A stretch of 64,000 nucleotides of DNA from contig JAKRSB010000126.1 of NCBI GenBank assembly GCA_022402525.1, forward strand, positions 1-64,000, given 5' to 3'. Shown one piece after another: positions 45,941 through 55,535 of the stretch. The notes under the pieces are model-generated. The model saw only the letters and a program-made list of their open reading frames with translations, did not search any database and had not been told where the DNA came from. The DNA comes from Thermosynechococcaceae cyanobacterium MS004. GTDB lineage: Bacteria > Cyanobacteriota > Cyanobacteriia > Thermosynechococcales > Thermosynechococcaceae. The position numbers and the translations under genes are program-made. The first letter of the stretch is position 1, and the number at the start of each line of letters is the position of its first letter.

Positions 45941-47032
45941 ATGGAAATTGGCGTTCCTAAAGAAGTGAAGGATCAGGAGTTTCGAGTGGGACTCACGCCA
46001 AGTAGTGTGCGGGTGCTGCGCGATCGCGGGCATCAGGTGTGGGTGGAGACGGGGGCAGGTCTTGGCTCTGGCTTTACGGATGCAGACTATCTTCAGGCCG
46101 GTGCGGTGATTGAAGCCAGTGCAGCAGCCATCTGGAAGCGAGAGCTGATCGTAAAGGTGAAGGAGCCACTGGAGTCGGAGTATCCGCTGCTGCTGAGCGA
46201 TCAAATTTTGTTTACGTACCTGCACCTTGCGGCAAATCGCGGCCTCACAGAGCGTCTGATTGCGTCGGGGGTCAGCGCGATCGCCTATGAGTCGGTGGAG
46301 GTGGAGTCTAATGGGCGATCGCAATTTCCGCTGCTCGCACCCATGAGCGTCATTGCAGGGCGGCTTTCGGTACAGTTTGGGGCGCGTTTTTTGGAGCGCC
46401 AGCAGGGGGGGCGCGGCGTCCTGCTGAGCGGGATTCCTGGGGTGAAACCTGGAAAGGTTGTGATTTTAGGCGGCGGGGTAGTAGGGACAGAAGCGGCACG
46501 CATTGCCGTAGGGATGGGTGCCCAAGTGACGCTGCTGGATATCAATGTGGATCGATTGAGCGAGCTAGAGGGCATTTTTGGGTCGCGAGTGGAGCTGCTT
46601 CACAGTCAGTCGGCGGCGATCGCTGAGACAGTGCCCACCGCCGACTTACTTATTGGGGCAGTTTTGGTGCCAGGGAAGCGCCCTCCCACCTTAGTCAGTC
46701 GTGACTTAGTGCGTCAGATGCATCCTGGCTCTGTGATTGTGGATGTCGCGGTGGATCAAGGCGGCTGCATCGAAACCCTCCGTGCCACCTCCCATACCGC
46801 TCCGGTCTATACCGAAGAAGGCGTCGTGCATTATGGCGTCCCCAATATGCCGGGGGCAGTGCCCTGGACATCCACCCAGGCGCTCAACAACAGCACGTTG
46901 CCCTTTGTGGTTAAGCTGGCAAATCAGGGTCTAGAGGCGCTGGCTTCGGATGCTGCTCTGGCCAAAGGACTCAACGTAAAGCGTCACAGCCTCATTCATC
47001 CAGCGGTGCAGCAAAGCTTCCCCGATTTGTAG
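45941..47032 (+). CDS. ald: Alanine dehydrogenase
   Basis: Reversibly deaminates L-alanine to pyruvate and ammonia with NAD+. From ATG 45941 (GAGGAGAAAGGG upstream) it has 363 residues, a standard length. The substrate-side motifs are EIGVPKEVKDQEFRVGLTP and LFTYLHLAANRGLTERL; the NAD-binding fold is KVVILGGGVVGTEAARIAVGMGA. IVDVAVDQGGCIE and VYTEEGVVHYGVPNMPGAVP complete the family pattern. Its product links to pyruvate metabolism. Confidence 0.95.
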   Translation: MEIGVPKEVKDQEFRVGLTPSSVRVLRDRGHQVWVETGAGLGSGFTDADYLQAGAVIEASAAAIWKRELIVKVKEPLESEYPLLLSDQILFTYLHLAANRGLTERLIASGVSAIAYESVEVESNGRSQFPLLAPMSVIAGRLSVQFGARFLERQQGGRGVLLSGIPGVKPGKVVILGGGVVGTEAARIAVGMGAQVTLLDINVDRLSELEGIFGSRVELLHSQSAAIAETVPTADLLIGAVLVPGKRPPTLVSRDLVRQMHPGSVIVDVAVDQGGCIETLRATSHTAPVYTEEGVVHYGVPNMPGAVPWTSTQALNNSTLPFVVKLANQGLEALASDAALAKGLNVKRHSLIHPAVQQSFPDL

Positions 47033-47560
47033 TCTCGGAGTGAGGCGGCGCTGGGAGGCAAGGTTAACGATTTACAGCCGATCCTTGCACCGCCGATCTT
47101 TGCACCTTGAAACCTTTGAGTCAGTAACCTTGGGCATCTGACGGATGCGTGCGATCGCCCTTTTTGCCTTCGACTCAACGATATTCTGCTGGGTGGAGTG
47201 CAGCTTTGCTGAATATATACTCATATGCAGAACAGCAATTCTAACGTTCCTGGGGTAAAATCCTGCACTAAAGTCTTGTCTAGATGATGCGATGGCTGAA
47301 AGCTGGCAAGAAGCTAAGGATTGGGCGATCGCAGAGACAGCCTTACCCGATGAACAGTTTCCTGAGAGTTACCTTTTTTTGTCTATCAGGCTTTAAGTCC
47401 TGATTTTTGGCCAGAACCCTGATTGGGGAGAGAGTTGCTTGGGCATACTTAGGCATGAGGTGTATTTATCTCTCACAGAAGCTATATACGCTTGAGATAT
47501 CTTGATGATTGTGTGAATACTGAAGCGAATGAGCTTAAGGCTAATAGCCAGACTTCTAGG

Positions 47561-47611
47561 ATGGAAACGATTATTTCAGTCCAAGGGTTGGGCAAGGCTT
47601 ACCAGGTTTGA
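47561..47611 (+). pseudogene. Start of a decayed ABC transporter ATPase (Wzt-like)
   Basis: An ATG opens METIISVQGLGKAYQV and then hits a stop. The string is the usual opening of polysaccharide-export ABC ATPases (strand plus Leu-Gly/Ser-Lys-x-Tyr). Position at the edge of a glycan cluster fits. Only 16 codons remain, so the call is tentative. Confidence 0.45.
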
Positions 47612-47635
47612 TCGGGTGAATGAAAGCCCAATCGA

Positions 47636-47728
47636 ATGCCACGCAATGATATTACGTATTTTGTTGAGGGTTTGCTGAAAGAGTACTGGAGGAGATCGTA
47701 TTTTTATCTGGCTTGGGTATTCTTTTAG
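47636..47728 (+). pseudogene. Possible remnant of an export permease (Wzm-like)
   Basis: A 30-codon frame ends LLKEYWRRSYFYLAWVFF before a stop. The string suggests the entry to the first membrane helix of an ABC-2 permease. It follows the ATPase-like scrap, as the permease/ATPase pair of O-antigen export would. Weak evidence because of the short length. Confidence 0.3.
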
Positions 47729-47834
47729 AAAATGCATACAAACAGGATAAAAAATGATTTTTGTCATGATGCAAAAATCCTAAACTAAACGCTTCATGAC
47801 AATTTTCTCTTGTATTACACTGCGGGCCCCTTGA

Positions 47835-48783
47835 ATGACTGCATCTATTGACCTTTACATAAGCAGCAAGCCTCAGTCACTACAAAGCCCCGTGAGCTAT
47901 AAAGATCGCTTTTTAATGGGTGAACCAGCCATTGAAGAACCAGAAATTGAGAAAGTTATTGATTGTTTATATAGTGAATGCTTAGAGACAGGCTCAAAGA
48001 TTGCTCGATTTGAAGACAATTTTAGGCAATATAAAGACGCCCAGTATTCGATTGGCGTAAATTCCTGCACTACAGGATTACGTTTAAGCACCTTAATAAC
48101 AGATATTCAGACATGGGATGAGGCGATCACCATGCCGATCACATTTTGTGCGACAGTAAACGCCATCCGACATGCAGATGCAAAACCTATTTTTCTTGAT
48201 GTTGATCCACACATAGCTAACATTAATCCAAATTTAATTGAAGCAGCGATTACTTCTAAAGCTAAAGCAGATTTGCTCGTACATTTTGCAGGACGACCTT
48301 GTGAAATGGATGATATTATCAATATTACTAAGCGTCATAATCTTAAGCTCATTGGAGATTGTGCCCATGTGATCAAAACTGAATATAAAGATTGTAAGGA
48401 AGATACCTAATTGGCCTCGACGACAGGGAATTTGACCCCACTATAGCGAAGCATTTGCTGATTTACCGCTTAAATTACCAGCAGCAGTCGCTCCAAATAC
48501 CCGCTATTCCTATCATTTATACACGGTTCTTATGGATGAAGCGAAGACAGGGATTAGTCGAGATAAATTTTTAGATGCTATGACCTATCACAACATTGGA
48601 GTGGGAGTGCATTCTCTAAGCCTTCCTGAACAAATTTATCAAAATATTTGGAGTTGGCAGAGCAAAGACTACCCTAATGCTATGAACCTAAGTCGGCAGA
48701 GTGTCAGTGTCAGTTTACCAACTTCTTCACAATTAACGAATGAAGATGTAATTGAAGCAATACATCAGATCGCGACAATATGA
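47835..48783 (+). pseudogene. DegT/DnrJ/EryC1 aminotransferase, broken in the middle
   Basis: A PLP-dependent sugar aminotransferase is split. The N-terminal part (47835-48410, 191 residues: FLMGEPAIEEPEIEKVIDCL, GVNSCTTGLRL, IGDCAHVIKTEY) ends at TAA. The C-terminal part, in another frame from about 48418 (HYSEAFADLPLKLPAAV, NTRYSYHLYTVLMDEAKTG) to 48783, continues the homology. The segment between, with the Schiff-base lysine, is deleted (about 100 residues), so it cannot be active. The C-terminal reading frame from ATG 48532 would give only 83 residues. The next gene overlaps its stop by four bases. Confidence 0.88.
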
Positions 48784-49388
48784 AAAGCTTTTTAAAACGA
48801 ATTATCCCCAGTCAAATTCGCTCAGCTTTGCGTGAAAATCAGAATTTTATTATTCGCAAACTTAAAGCGCCTAGAATGATATGGGGCTATAGAGACTCGT
48901 CAGGCATTTGGAGGCCGCGAACAAGAATTAGTGATACAGTTTTTCTATATCACCCAGAGAAAGTATTAATTCAAGATAACGTTTTTGTTTGGCACTACAC
49001 GATTTTAGATGGAACCGGTGGTTTAGAAATTGGGGAGGGTACGCAAATAGGAGCTTGGGTTGGCATATTTACTCATAGCTCTCATATTTCTATTCGAATA
49101 TATGGTAGTCACTATCAGGAAATTTCAGAGACCGAAAAAAAAGGTTATAAAATTTCTCCAGTTTCAATTGGAAAATATTCTTTTATTGGAGCTGGATCAA
49201 AGATTTTGCCAGGAGTAAAGATAGGAAAAGGAGCAATAGTATCCGCAGGATCAATCGTTAGCAAAAATGTTGAAGACTTCGAAATCGTTTCAGGAAATCC
49301 TGCTGAAGTTATAGGAAATACGAAAAATTTAGATAAAAGATATTTAAAAGATGAACAACTATTGACATGGTATAACGAATGGCAATAA
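48780..49388 (+). CDS. Left-handed beta-helix acyltransferase
   Basis: 202 residues with hexapeptide repeats (LIQDNVFVWHYTILDGTGGLEIGEGTQIG, SIGKYSFIGAGSKILPGVKIGKGAIVSAGSIV) typical of WbbJ/LpxA-type O-acetyltransferases. The C-terminal end VSGNPAEVIG is the common signature. It probably acetylates a sugar of the surface glycan in the cytosol. The region is AT-rich and free of HIP1 sites, in contrast to the housekeeping genes, which suggests transfer. Confidence 0.85.
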   Translation: MKSFLKRIIPSQIRSALRENQNFIIRKLKAPRMIWGYRDSSGIWRPRTRISDTVFLYHPEKVLIQDNVFVWHYTILDGTGGLEIGEGTQIGAWVGIFTHSSHISIRIYGSHYQEISETEKKGYKISPVSIGKYSFIGAGSKILPGVKIGKGAIVSAGSIVSKNVEDFEIVSGNPAEVIGNTKNLDKRYLKDEQLLTWYNEWQ

Positions 49389-49397
49389 AACTAATAG

Positions 49398-50123
49398 ATG
49401 TCACAGATAAAATCCTTATTTTTGCTATTTTTTTTCAAAATAAAAATAATGGCACTACAAATAAAGAATTTACTAATTAATTGGATACATGATCGTCAAC
49501 TCAAAAAATATGCATCTATACACTTTAAAAAATCACTTATTGATATTGGCTGTGGAATAAAACCATACAAAAAACTGATAGCTCCTTATGTTGAAAAGCA
49601 TATTGGAGTTGATCACATGGATACGCTACATAGTCAATTGGAGATTGATCTGTTTGGGACAGCATATGAAATCCCAGTTGAGAATCAAAGCTTTGAGTCG
49701 GCAATCTGTACAGCAGTTTTAGAGCATTTAGAAGAGCCAGAACTAGCCTTAAGGGAATGCTATCGAGTGCTAAAGCCAGAAGGAATAGCAATTTATTCGG
49801 TACCGTTTATCTGGCATTTGCATGAAGAGCCGCGAGACTTTTACCGATTTTCTAAATATGGCTTAATGTATTTATTTGAAAAAGTTGGATTTGAAATTTT
49901 AGAGCTTAAAGCACTCTCTGGATTTTGGGTTACATTTGGCCAGCTATTGGTCTATAACCTATATCGTCTGAATAAAGGGCCATTGCGCTGGTTTCATATC
50001 ATAGATGGCATCGGATTAATTATGCAGGCGATCGCCTATATCTTAGATTGCTTTGATAAAACAGAGCAATGGACTTGGATGTATATGATTGTTGTGAGGA
50101 AAAATGGAATTCGAGCAAATTAA
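49398..50123 (+). CDS. SAM-dependent methyltransferase, class I
   Basis: 241 residues. Motif I SLIDIGCGIKPYKKLI (about 46-61), an acidic end of strand two (GVDHMDTLHSQLEIDL) and motif ALRECYRVLKPEGIAIYSVPF near 120-140 identify a Methyltransf_11-type enzyme. The C-terminus is hydrophobic (FGQLLVYNLYRL, GLIMQAIAYIL), so it may associate with the membrane. The target in glycan synthesis is unknown. Its end overlaps the next gene by 20 bases. Confidence 0.83.
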   Translation: MSQIKSLFLLFFFKIKIMALQIKNLLINWIHDRQLKKYASIHFKKSLIDIGCGIKPYKKLIAPYVEKHIGVDHMDTLHSQLEIDLFGTAYEIPVENQSFESAICTAVLEHLEEPELALRECYRVLKPEGIAIYSVPFIWHLHEEPRDFYRFSKYGLMYLFEKVGFEILELKALSGFWVTFGQLLVYNLYRLNKGPLRWFHIIDGIGLIMQAIAYILDCFDKTEQWTWMYMIVVRKNGIRAN

Positions 50124-50970
50124 ATATTTTTTAAAAGAAAATATAAATAATGAGTTAAATACTTATTTTGGCATTAAAAATGAAAAACTTGTAAATCAAG
50201 TTGCAGAAGAATGGTTTAACGAAAACTATAACTTTGATGGAAGATGGGCTATTATTCAAGAGAAAGGTAGATCTGCAAGGAAAATTCTTGACTTGGCTGC
50301 TGGTTGCGGTACTTTCCTATTATTTGGTCTACGAAGCGGCTATGATGTCTGGGGTATTGAACCTGAGCCTTGGAAGCTAGAGTTTTTTAGAAAAAAGGTT
50401 ATTTGTTCTGAATACCCATCAGAATTTTTGAATCATATGCTGGAAGGAAAAGGAGAATCTTTGCCTTTTGAAGATAATTCATTTGATCTTATAACATCTT
50501 ATCAAACTTTAGAGCATGTCGAATCTGTCTCTGAATGTTTAAAGGAAATGACTCGAGTTTTAAGACCAGGAGGTTTTCTATATTTAAAGTGTCCTGACTA
50601 TGATTCTTTCTTTGAACCGCATTATAAATTACCATTTATGCCAGTTATGAATAAAAATATAGCTGAAAAATATATTAAATTTATGGGCAGACCAACCCTT
50701 GGATTAAAAACCTTGAACTGGACAACTGAAAAGAACATTATTAATGATTTGAATCATTGCTTGCATTCTCTTGAAATAGAAAGAATGTCACAGCATTATG
50801 CTTCCATAAGAAAAAATAAAATCAGAAGTATCTTGCCCGATTTGTTGAAAATATCTTTTTTAATAAATAACATTAATTCTACTTATGAAATCTTGAAAGG
50901 TTTTAAAAAAATAGTAAGGATTTTTTCTGAAGAATCAGAAGTTGATCTCTGGATTACTAAGCTGTCTTAA
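50104..50970 (+). CDS. SAM-dependent methyltransferase, class I
   Basis: 288 residues, AT-rich. Motif I is KILDLAAGCGTFLLFGLRSG (about 60-79) and the acidic loop is VWGIEPEPWKLEFF. LPFEDNSFDLITSYQTLEHVESV and MTRVLRPGGFLYLKCPDYDS complete the Methyltransf_11 pattern. The pattern is common in O-antigen and glycan clusters. It overlaps both neighbours, which points to a single operon. Confidence 0.83.
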   Translation: MEFEQIKYFLKENINNELNTYFGIKNEKLVNQVAEEWFNENYNFDGRWAIIQEKGRSARKILDLAAGCGTFLLFGLRSGYDVWGIEPEPWKLEFFRKKVICSEYPSEFLNHMLEGKGESLPFEDNSFDLITSYQTLEHVESVSECLKEMTRVLRPGGFLYLKCPDYDSFFEPHYKLPFMPVMNKNIAEKYIKFMGRPTLGLKTLNWTTEKNIINDLNHCLHSLEIERMSQHYASIRKNKIRSILPDLLKISFLINNINSTYEILKGFKKIVRIFSEESEVDLWITKLS

Positions 50971-50986
50971 TCTCGCATTTTTATTG

Positions 50987-52429
50987 ATGTCCACAAAACA
51001 ACAGACGGCTTCAGGTGTATTTTGGACAAGCATTTCTACCTTTACTATAGCTGTCATTCAGTTTTTCCAACTAGCTTTGCTTGCACGCCTTCTTGAACCT
51101 AATGACTTTGGCTTGATGGCGATGTTGATGGTTGTAATTGGCTTTGCCAATGCATTTGCAGATATGGGCATTAGCAACGCGATTATTCACCATCAATCGG
51201 TGAGTCGAACCCAGCTTTCTAGCTTATATTGGCTGAATATTCTTGCGGGGATTGTAGTCTGCCTGCTGGTTATTGCACTCTCTCCCATCATCGCACAATT
51301 TTATCATGAGCCTCGTTTAACTCGATTGATGCTTTGGGCTGCATTGATTTTTTTAATTACGCCTTTTGGGCAACAATTTCAAGTTCTGTTCCAGAAAAAT
51401 CTAAAATTTCAGCTTTTGGCTGTCTCAGACGTGATTTCAGCCATTATAGGGTTTGTTGTTTCTGTTCTTGCAGCGCTTCATGGGCAAGGTGTTCTTGCTT
51501 TGATCTGGGGACAGCTGACCACTGCAGCTTGTCGATCAGGGCTACTAATGTTTCTGGGATGGTCTACGTGGCGACCTTCCTTATATTTGAATTTGAGAGA
51601 CTTAGGAGGGTTTGTAAGTTTTGGTTTATACCAGATGGCTGAACGCAGCATTAATTACTTTGCTTGGAATATGGATAAACTGCTGATTGGGCGGCTCCTT
51701 GGTGCTACATCTTTAGGTGTTTATAACGTTGCCTATCAGCTCATGGTGCGCCCCTTTATGGTGCTTAACCCCATCTTAACGAGAGTCGCTTTTCCAGTCT
51801 TTGCTAGTATTCAAAATGATAATCGGCGCTTAAGTCGAGGCTATATTAAGCTCAGTCAAATCATTGCATTTGCCAATTGCCCAATTTACTTTTGTATGTT
51901 TGCCTTGGCCCAGCCTTTGATCTTGCTATTACTGGGATCACAGTGGCAGCCTGCAATCCCTGTGTTTCAAATTTTGGTGTGGTTAGGTGCTTTATATAGC
52001 CTGGGCAACCCTCTTGGAAGTCTTCTTTTGGCCAAAGGTCGCGCAGATCTTGGGTTTTGGATCAACTTAAGTGGCTTAATTGTTTATGCGATCGCCATCT
52101 TAGTCGGATCCCAGTGGGGCATCATGGGAGTGACATGGGCATTGCTGCTTTCTAATGCATTAATCCTTATTCCCATAGATTTTTGGATTCGCTGGGTTTT
52201 GGTCAAGATGCGCCCTGATGATTACATGATCCGCATTGCCCCGTTTGTTTTGCTTTCAACAGTGCTCATGTTGGGCATGATGACGATATATCCAGTCTTG
52301 CCAGGAGTTCTTTGGTTGAAACTTGTTTTCAGTGTTGTCTTTGGCGGAATGTTTTACCTTGGCAGTACCTGGCTATTTCAACGTCAATTTGTATTGGAAC
52401 TGATTTCAGTAGCGCGGACAAAAGACTGA
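50987..52429 (+). CDS. Wzx-like polysaccharide flippase (MOP superfamily)
   Basis: 480 residues from ATG 50987; the open frame upstream to 50942 overlaps the previous gene and is less likely. About 12-14 membrane helices are visible. The N-terminus TASGVFWTSISTFTIAVIQFFQLALLARLL and LLEPNDFGLMAMLMVVIGFANAFADMG are typical of the PST/Wzx family. It moves lipid-linked oligosaccharides across the membrane. Its stop overlaps the AsnB start (ATGA-type). Confidence 0.88.
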   Translation: MSTKQQTASGVFWTSISTFTIAVIQFFQLALLARLLEPNDFGLMAMLMVVIGFANAFADMGISNAIIHHQSVSRTQLSSLYWLNILAGIVVCLLVIALSPIIAQFYHEPRLTRLMLWAALIFLITPFGQQFQVLFQKNLKFQLLAVSDVISAIIGFVVSVLAALHGQGVLALIWGQLTTAACRSGLLMFLGWSTWRPSLYLNLRDLGGFVSFGLYQMAERSINYFAWNMDKLLIGRLLGATSLGVYNVAYQLMVRPFMVLNPILTRVAFPVFASIQNDNRRLSRGYIKLSQIIAFANCPIYFCMFALAQPLILLLLGSQWQPAIPVFQILVWLGALYSLGNPLGSLLLAKGRADLGFWINLSGLIVYAIAILVGSQWGIMGVTWALLLSNALILIPIDFWIRWVLVKMRPDDYMIRIAPFVLLSTVLMLGMMTIYPVLPGVLWLKLVFSVVFGGMFYLGSTWLFQRQFVLELISVARTKD

Positions 52430-54354
52430 TGTGTGGAATTGCAGGCTATATCCTCACTCAAAGTTATGAATGCACGTCTCAACGTATTTTGAGAATGACG
52501 CGTTCTATCGCCCATCGTGGCCCCGACGATGAGGGATTGACGCTGATTTGCTCACTTTCTGGTGAATCTATCGATCTAGCGACTCAAGATACGGTTAGAG
52601 GTTTAGGTGAATTATCTATTGCACATGAAATAGAAGCATTTCGCCACGATATTGCCTTGGGTCATCGACGGTTTTCCATTATCGACGTTTCTCCTGCGGG
52701 CCATCAACCCTTTTGGTCCCCCGACCGCCAGGTTTGCGTTGTGTTTAACGGCGAAATTTATAACTATCTGGAGCTGAGGCAAGCGCTCGAAAAAGAGGGG
52801 TATACCTTTCACACACAGTCCGATACGGAAGTTTTAGTGACGGCGTACCAACAGTGGGGAACTGAGTGTTTTCAACGCTTTAATGGGTTTTGGGCGATAA
52901 GTCTATACGATGCTCGTAAAAAATCGGTTTTGCTAGCCCGCGATCGCCTAGGTGTTGCGCCCTTGTATATTGCCAAAACGGAGACAGGTTTATTTTGGTC
53001 ATCGGAAATTAAAGGCCATTTAATAGACCACTCCTTTTCCGTCAATGAGCAAGCGGTGGGCGACTTTGTATTACGCGGCTGGCGAGATTTATTCAACACC
53101 ACATTTTATAACGGTATCAATACATTTCCAAAAGCTTCTTTTGCCTGGGTTCAAGAAGATGGGCATTACGAACCAAAAACCTATTGGCAATTACCAAGCA
53201 ATAGGTTAACTGAAGCAGAACTAAATATTCCAGATGCGATTGCCAAAGCCCGATTTTTGCTTACAGATGCCATGAAGTTAAGGCTGCGAGCCGATGTCCC
53301 CGTTGGTCTTAGTCTGAGTGGGGGGCTAGATTCTTCCGCACTGGTCGCCCTTGCTGCCCAATTAGGGATACCTTTAAACACTTTTACTGTTTCATTTCCT
53401 GGAACCTTAGTTGACGAAGAGCCATTTGCAAGAAGTGTGGCTAAAACCTACCCCAATCTCGTAAATTACCAAGTGATTCATCCCCAAGATACAGATCTTT
53501 TAGAAAGTGCTGATCGCTACGTTGCACTGCTGGATGAACCCTTTCATTCGCCTACCTTGTTTACAGATCAAGGTGTTGTCCGTACCATGACTCAAGCAGG
53601 GATTCGAGTCTGCATCACAGGTGCTGCCGGAGATGAAACCTTGGCGGGATATGGCGGTGAATACCATGGACGATATCTCAGAGAGTTACTGAGCACAGGA
53701 CAATTCCGTCGTGGATTCAAAGAGTTTGTTCAATTTAGCGAACATCAAACCTGGAAAGACTATTGTCACACCCTTTATCGCACGCTGCCTTCTAGCGTAA
53801 AGTTGCTGTCGAGTCCAACTCAAAGCATTCCGGCCCCCCTCAATCCTTTTATCTGCCCCAACCCCTTTCTTCAGCAAACAGGGGCGGCTGACGAGCTGCG
53901 GCAGCGACTGATAGACAATATGGGCAACTGGTTGATGAATTACTGGCTCAGATCTGGAAATACCTCGTACATGGAGGTTCCAATCGAAGGCCGTGCCCCT
54001 TACTTAGATTATCGATTTGTTGAATTTGCCTTCACCTTGCCACCAAGCTATCTGATTCGGAATGGGTGGCTCAAGTGGATTTTAAGAGAATCTGTCAAAG
54101 ATTCATTGCCATCAGATATCGTCTATCGCAAGAAAAAGGCAGGGTTTCCCTTTCCTTTATCCAGTTGGTTACTACAATCTAAAGCAAAACTTTTCTTACT
54201 GCTAGATGGATTAGATTGCCCTTATCTCAATCTGAAGCACTTAAAGTCTGAAAGCTATGATACCCTAGCGCACCGTTATCCAGCCTATCTATGGCGACTC
54301 ATATCTTTAGCGCTGTGGTGGAAAAAATGCGTTCAAGGAGCAAGCTTATTGTGA
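52429..54354 (+). CDS. asnB: Asparagine synthetase, glutamine-hydrolysing (AsnB family)
   Basis: 641 residues from ATG 52429, giving MCGIAGYI, so Cys2 is the glutaminase nucleophile after Met removal. The glutaminase domain (2-230) has RSIAHRGPDDEG, GHRRFSIIDVSPAGHQPF and FNGEIYNYLELR. The synthetase PP-loop is SLSGGLDSSALVALA (about 305-319). In glycan clusters such enzymes often amidate sugar acids rather than make asparagine; this is an inference. The start is coupled to the flippase stop. Confidence 0.88.
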   Translation: MCGIAGYILTQSYECTSQRILRMTRSIAHRGPDDEGLTLICSLSGESIDLATQDTVRGLGELSIAHEIEAFRHDIALGHRRFSIIDVSPAGHQPFWSPDRQVCVVFNGEIYNYLELRQALEKEGYTFHTQSDTEVLVTAYQQWGTECFQRFNGFWAISLYDARKKSVLLARDRLGVAPLYIAKTETGLFWSSEIKGHLIDHSFSVNEQAVGDFVLRGWRDLFNTTFYNGINTFPKASFAWVQEDGHYEPKTYWQLPSNRLTEAELNIPDAIAKARFLLTDAMKLRLRADVPVGLSLSGGLDSSALVALAAQLGIPLNTFTVSFPGTLVDEEPFARSVAKTYPNLVNYQVIHPQDTDLLESADRYVALLDEPFHSPTLFTDQGVVRTMTQAGIRVCITGAAGDETLAGYGGEYHGRYLRELLSTGQFRRGFKEFVQFSEHQTWKDYCHTLYRTLPSSVKLLSSPTQSIPAPLNPFICPNPFLQQTGAADELRQRLIDNMGNWLMNYWLRSGNTSYMEVPIEGRAPYLDYRFVEFAFTLPPSYLIRNGWLKWILRESVKDSLPSDIVYRKKKAGFPFPLSSWLLQSKAKLFLLLDGLDCPYLNLKHLKSESYDTLAHRYPAYLWRLISLALWWKKCVQGASLL

Positions 54355-55535
54355 TAGAGCGCTCTAAGGCTAGTTCGTGCGTCGTTTTACATAGTGCCTA
54401 TCAGTGGTTGCCGATCACCCAAAGTTGGCTCTACAACCAGATTCGCTATTTGCCAGCTAGTATCACCAGCTATGTTGCCTGCGAAGAGACTTGTAATTTA
54501 GAGCAATTTCCAATACAAAATCTCCATAGCTTAAGTCAGGAAGCTCGGTGGCGATGGGGGTTAGAAAAACTATTCCGCAAGGTGGGCATCTGGAGAGCAC
54601 TCCCTTTTTTAGGACGACAAGTAAGGCGCTCCCAGGCACAAATTTTGCATTCGCATTTTGGGAATTATGGTTGGGCTAATCTTAGTGTTGCTCAAAAATA
54701 CCAGCTCAAACACCTGGTCACGTTTTATGGATTGGATGTTAATCAACTTCCTCAACAGGATAGCCGTTGGCGATCGCGTTACCAAGATATGTTTCAGCAG
54801 ATCGACCGTGTATTGTGTGAAGGGCCTCACATGGCGCAATGTATTGTGCAGCTTGGCTGCCCTGCCGAGAAAGTCAGCGTCCATCACCTTGGTGTGGATC
54901 TGAGCAAACTGCCGTTTCAACCCAGAGAGTGGCATCCAGAAAAACCTTTACGAGTTTTGATGGCCGCCTCGTTCCGAGAAAAAAAAGGGCTTACCTATGC
55001 CCTTGAAGCGCTAAGGAAGCTGAATACAGATGTGTCCTTAGAGATTACGCTGATTGGAGATTCAGGCTCTGATATAGAGAGTCAGCAAGAAAAGCAGCGT
55101 ATTGTCGATATCATTCGCCAATATAGCCTAAAAGTAGAGCTTTTAGGCTATCAGCCCCATCGCCGTTTTCTCCAAGAAGCCTATCAACATCACCTGTTTC
55201 TGTCTCCCAGCGTGACCGCTAGGAATGGCGATACAGAAGGGGGTGCCCCTGTCTCGATTATTGAAGCTGCTGCCAGTGGGATGCCTGTTATCAGTACCGA
55301 TCATTGTGATATTCCTGAAGTCTTGCAGCCATACCCCATAGAACTATGCGCGCAAGAACGGAACGTGGAGGATCTGGTTCGTATTTTAAAGTGGTGGATA
55401 GGGCATCCTAGAGAGTGGCAAGGAGTGCTGTCAACAACGAGAACCTATATTGAAACAGAATTTGGTGCAAAGATCCAAGGCCAGAAATTGGGCGCAATTT
55501 ACCGAGATGTGATGGAGACCGAAAAATGTTGTTAA
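54327..55535 (+). CDS. Glycosyltransferase family 4
   Basis: About 402 residues from ATG 54327, overlapping the asnB end; 54291 is an alternative start. The GT-B C-terminal half is clear: PLRVLMAASFREKKGLTYALEAL, ITLIGDSGSD, and the donor site HHLFLSPSVTARNGDTEGGAPVSIIEAAASGMPVISTDHCDIPEVL with the Glu-x7-Glu motif. The N-terminal half (LHSHFGNYGWANLSVAQKY) fits the acceptor domain. Donor and acceptor sugars are unknown. Confidence 0.88.
   Translation: MRSRSKLIVIERSKASSCVVLHSAYQWLPITQSWLYNQIRYLPASITSYVACEETCNLEQFPIQNLHSLSQEARWRWGLEKLFRKVGIWRALPFLGRQVRRSQAQILHSHFGNYGWANLSVAQKYQLKHLVTFYGLDVNQLPQQDSRWRSRYQDMFQQIDRVLCEGPHMAQCIVQLGCPAEKVSVHHLGVDLSKLPFQPREWHPEKPLRVLMAASFREKKGLTYALEALRKLNTDVSLEITLIGDSGSDIESQQEKQRIVDIIRQYSLKVELLGYQPHRRFLQEAYQHHLFLSPSVTARNGDTEGGAPVSIIEAAASGMPVISTDHCDIPEVLQPYPIELCAQERNVEDLVRILKWWIGHPREWQGVLSTTRTYIETEFGAKIQGQKLGAIYRDVMETEKCC

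Larger units (their letters stand above)
47033..47834. other. 800-base gene-poor junction with decayed gene ends
   Basis: This is the left border of the polysaccharide island. It holds a 33-codon frame at 47292 (MAESWQEAKDWAIAETALPD), which ends abruptly and may be a gene remnant. It also holds two short remnants listed separately, at 47561 and 47636. No intact gene is seen. HIP1-type content drops sharply from about 47360 onward. Confidence 0.5.

Noticed and set aside
47292-47393. 33-codon frame, possibly a transposase start
   Set aside because: The resemblance to IS4-type N-termini is too weak to call; kept only as a note in the junction region.
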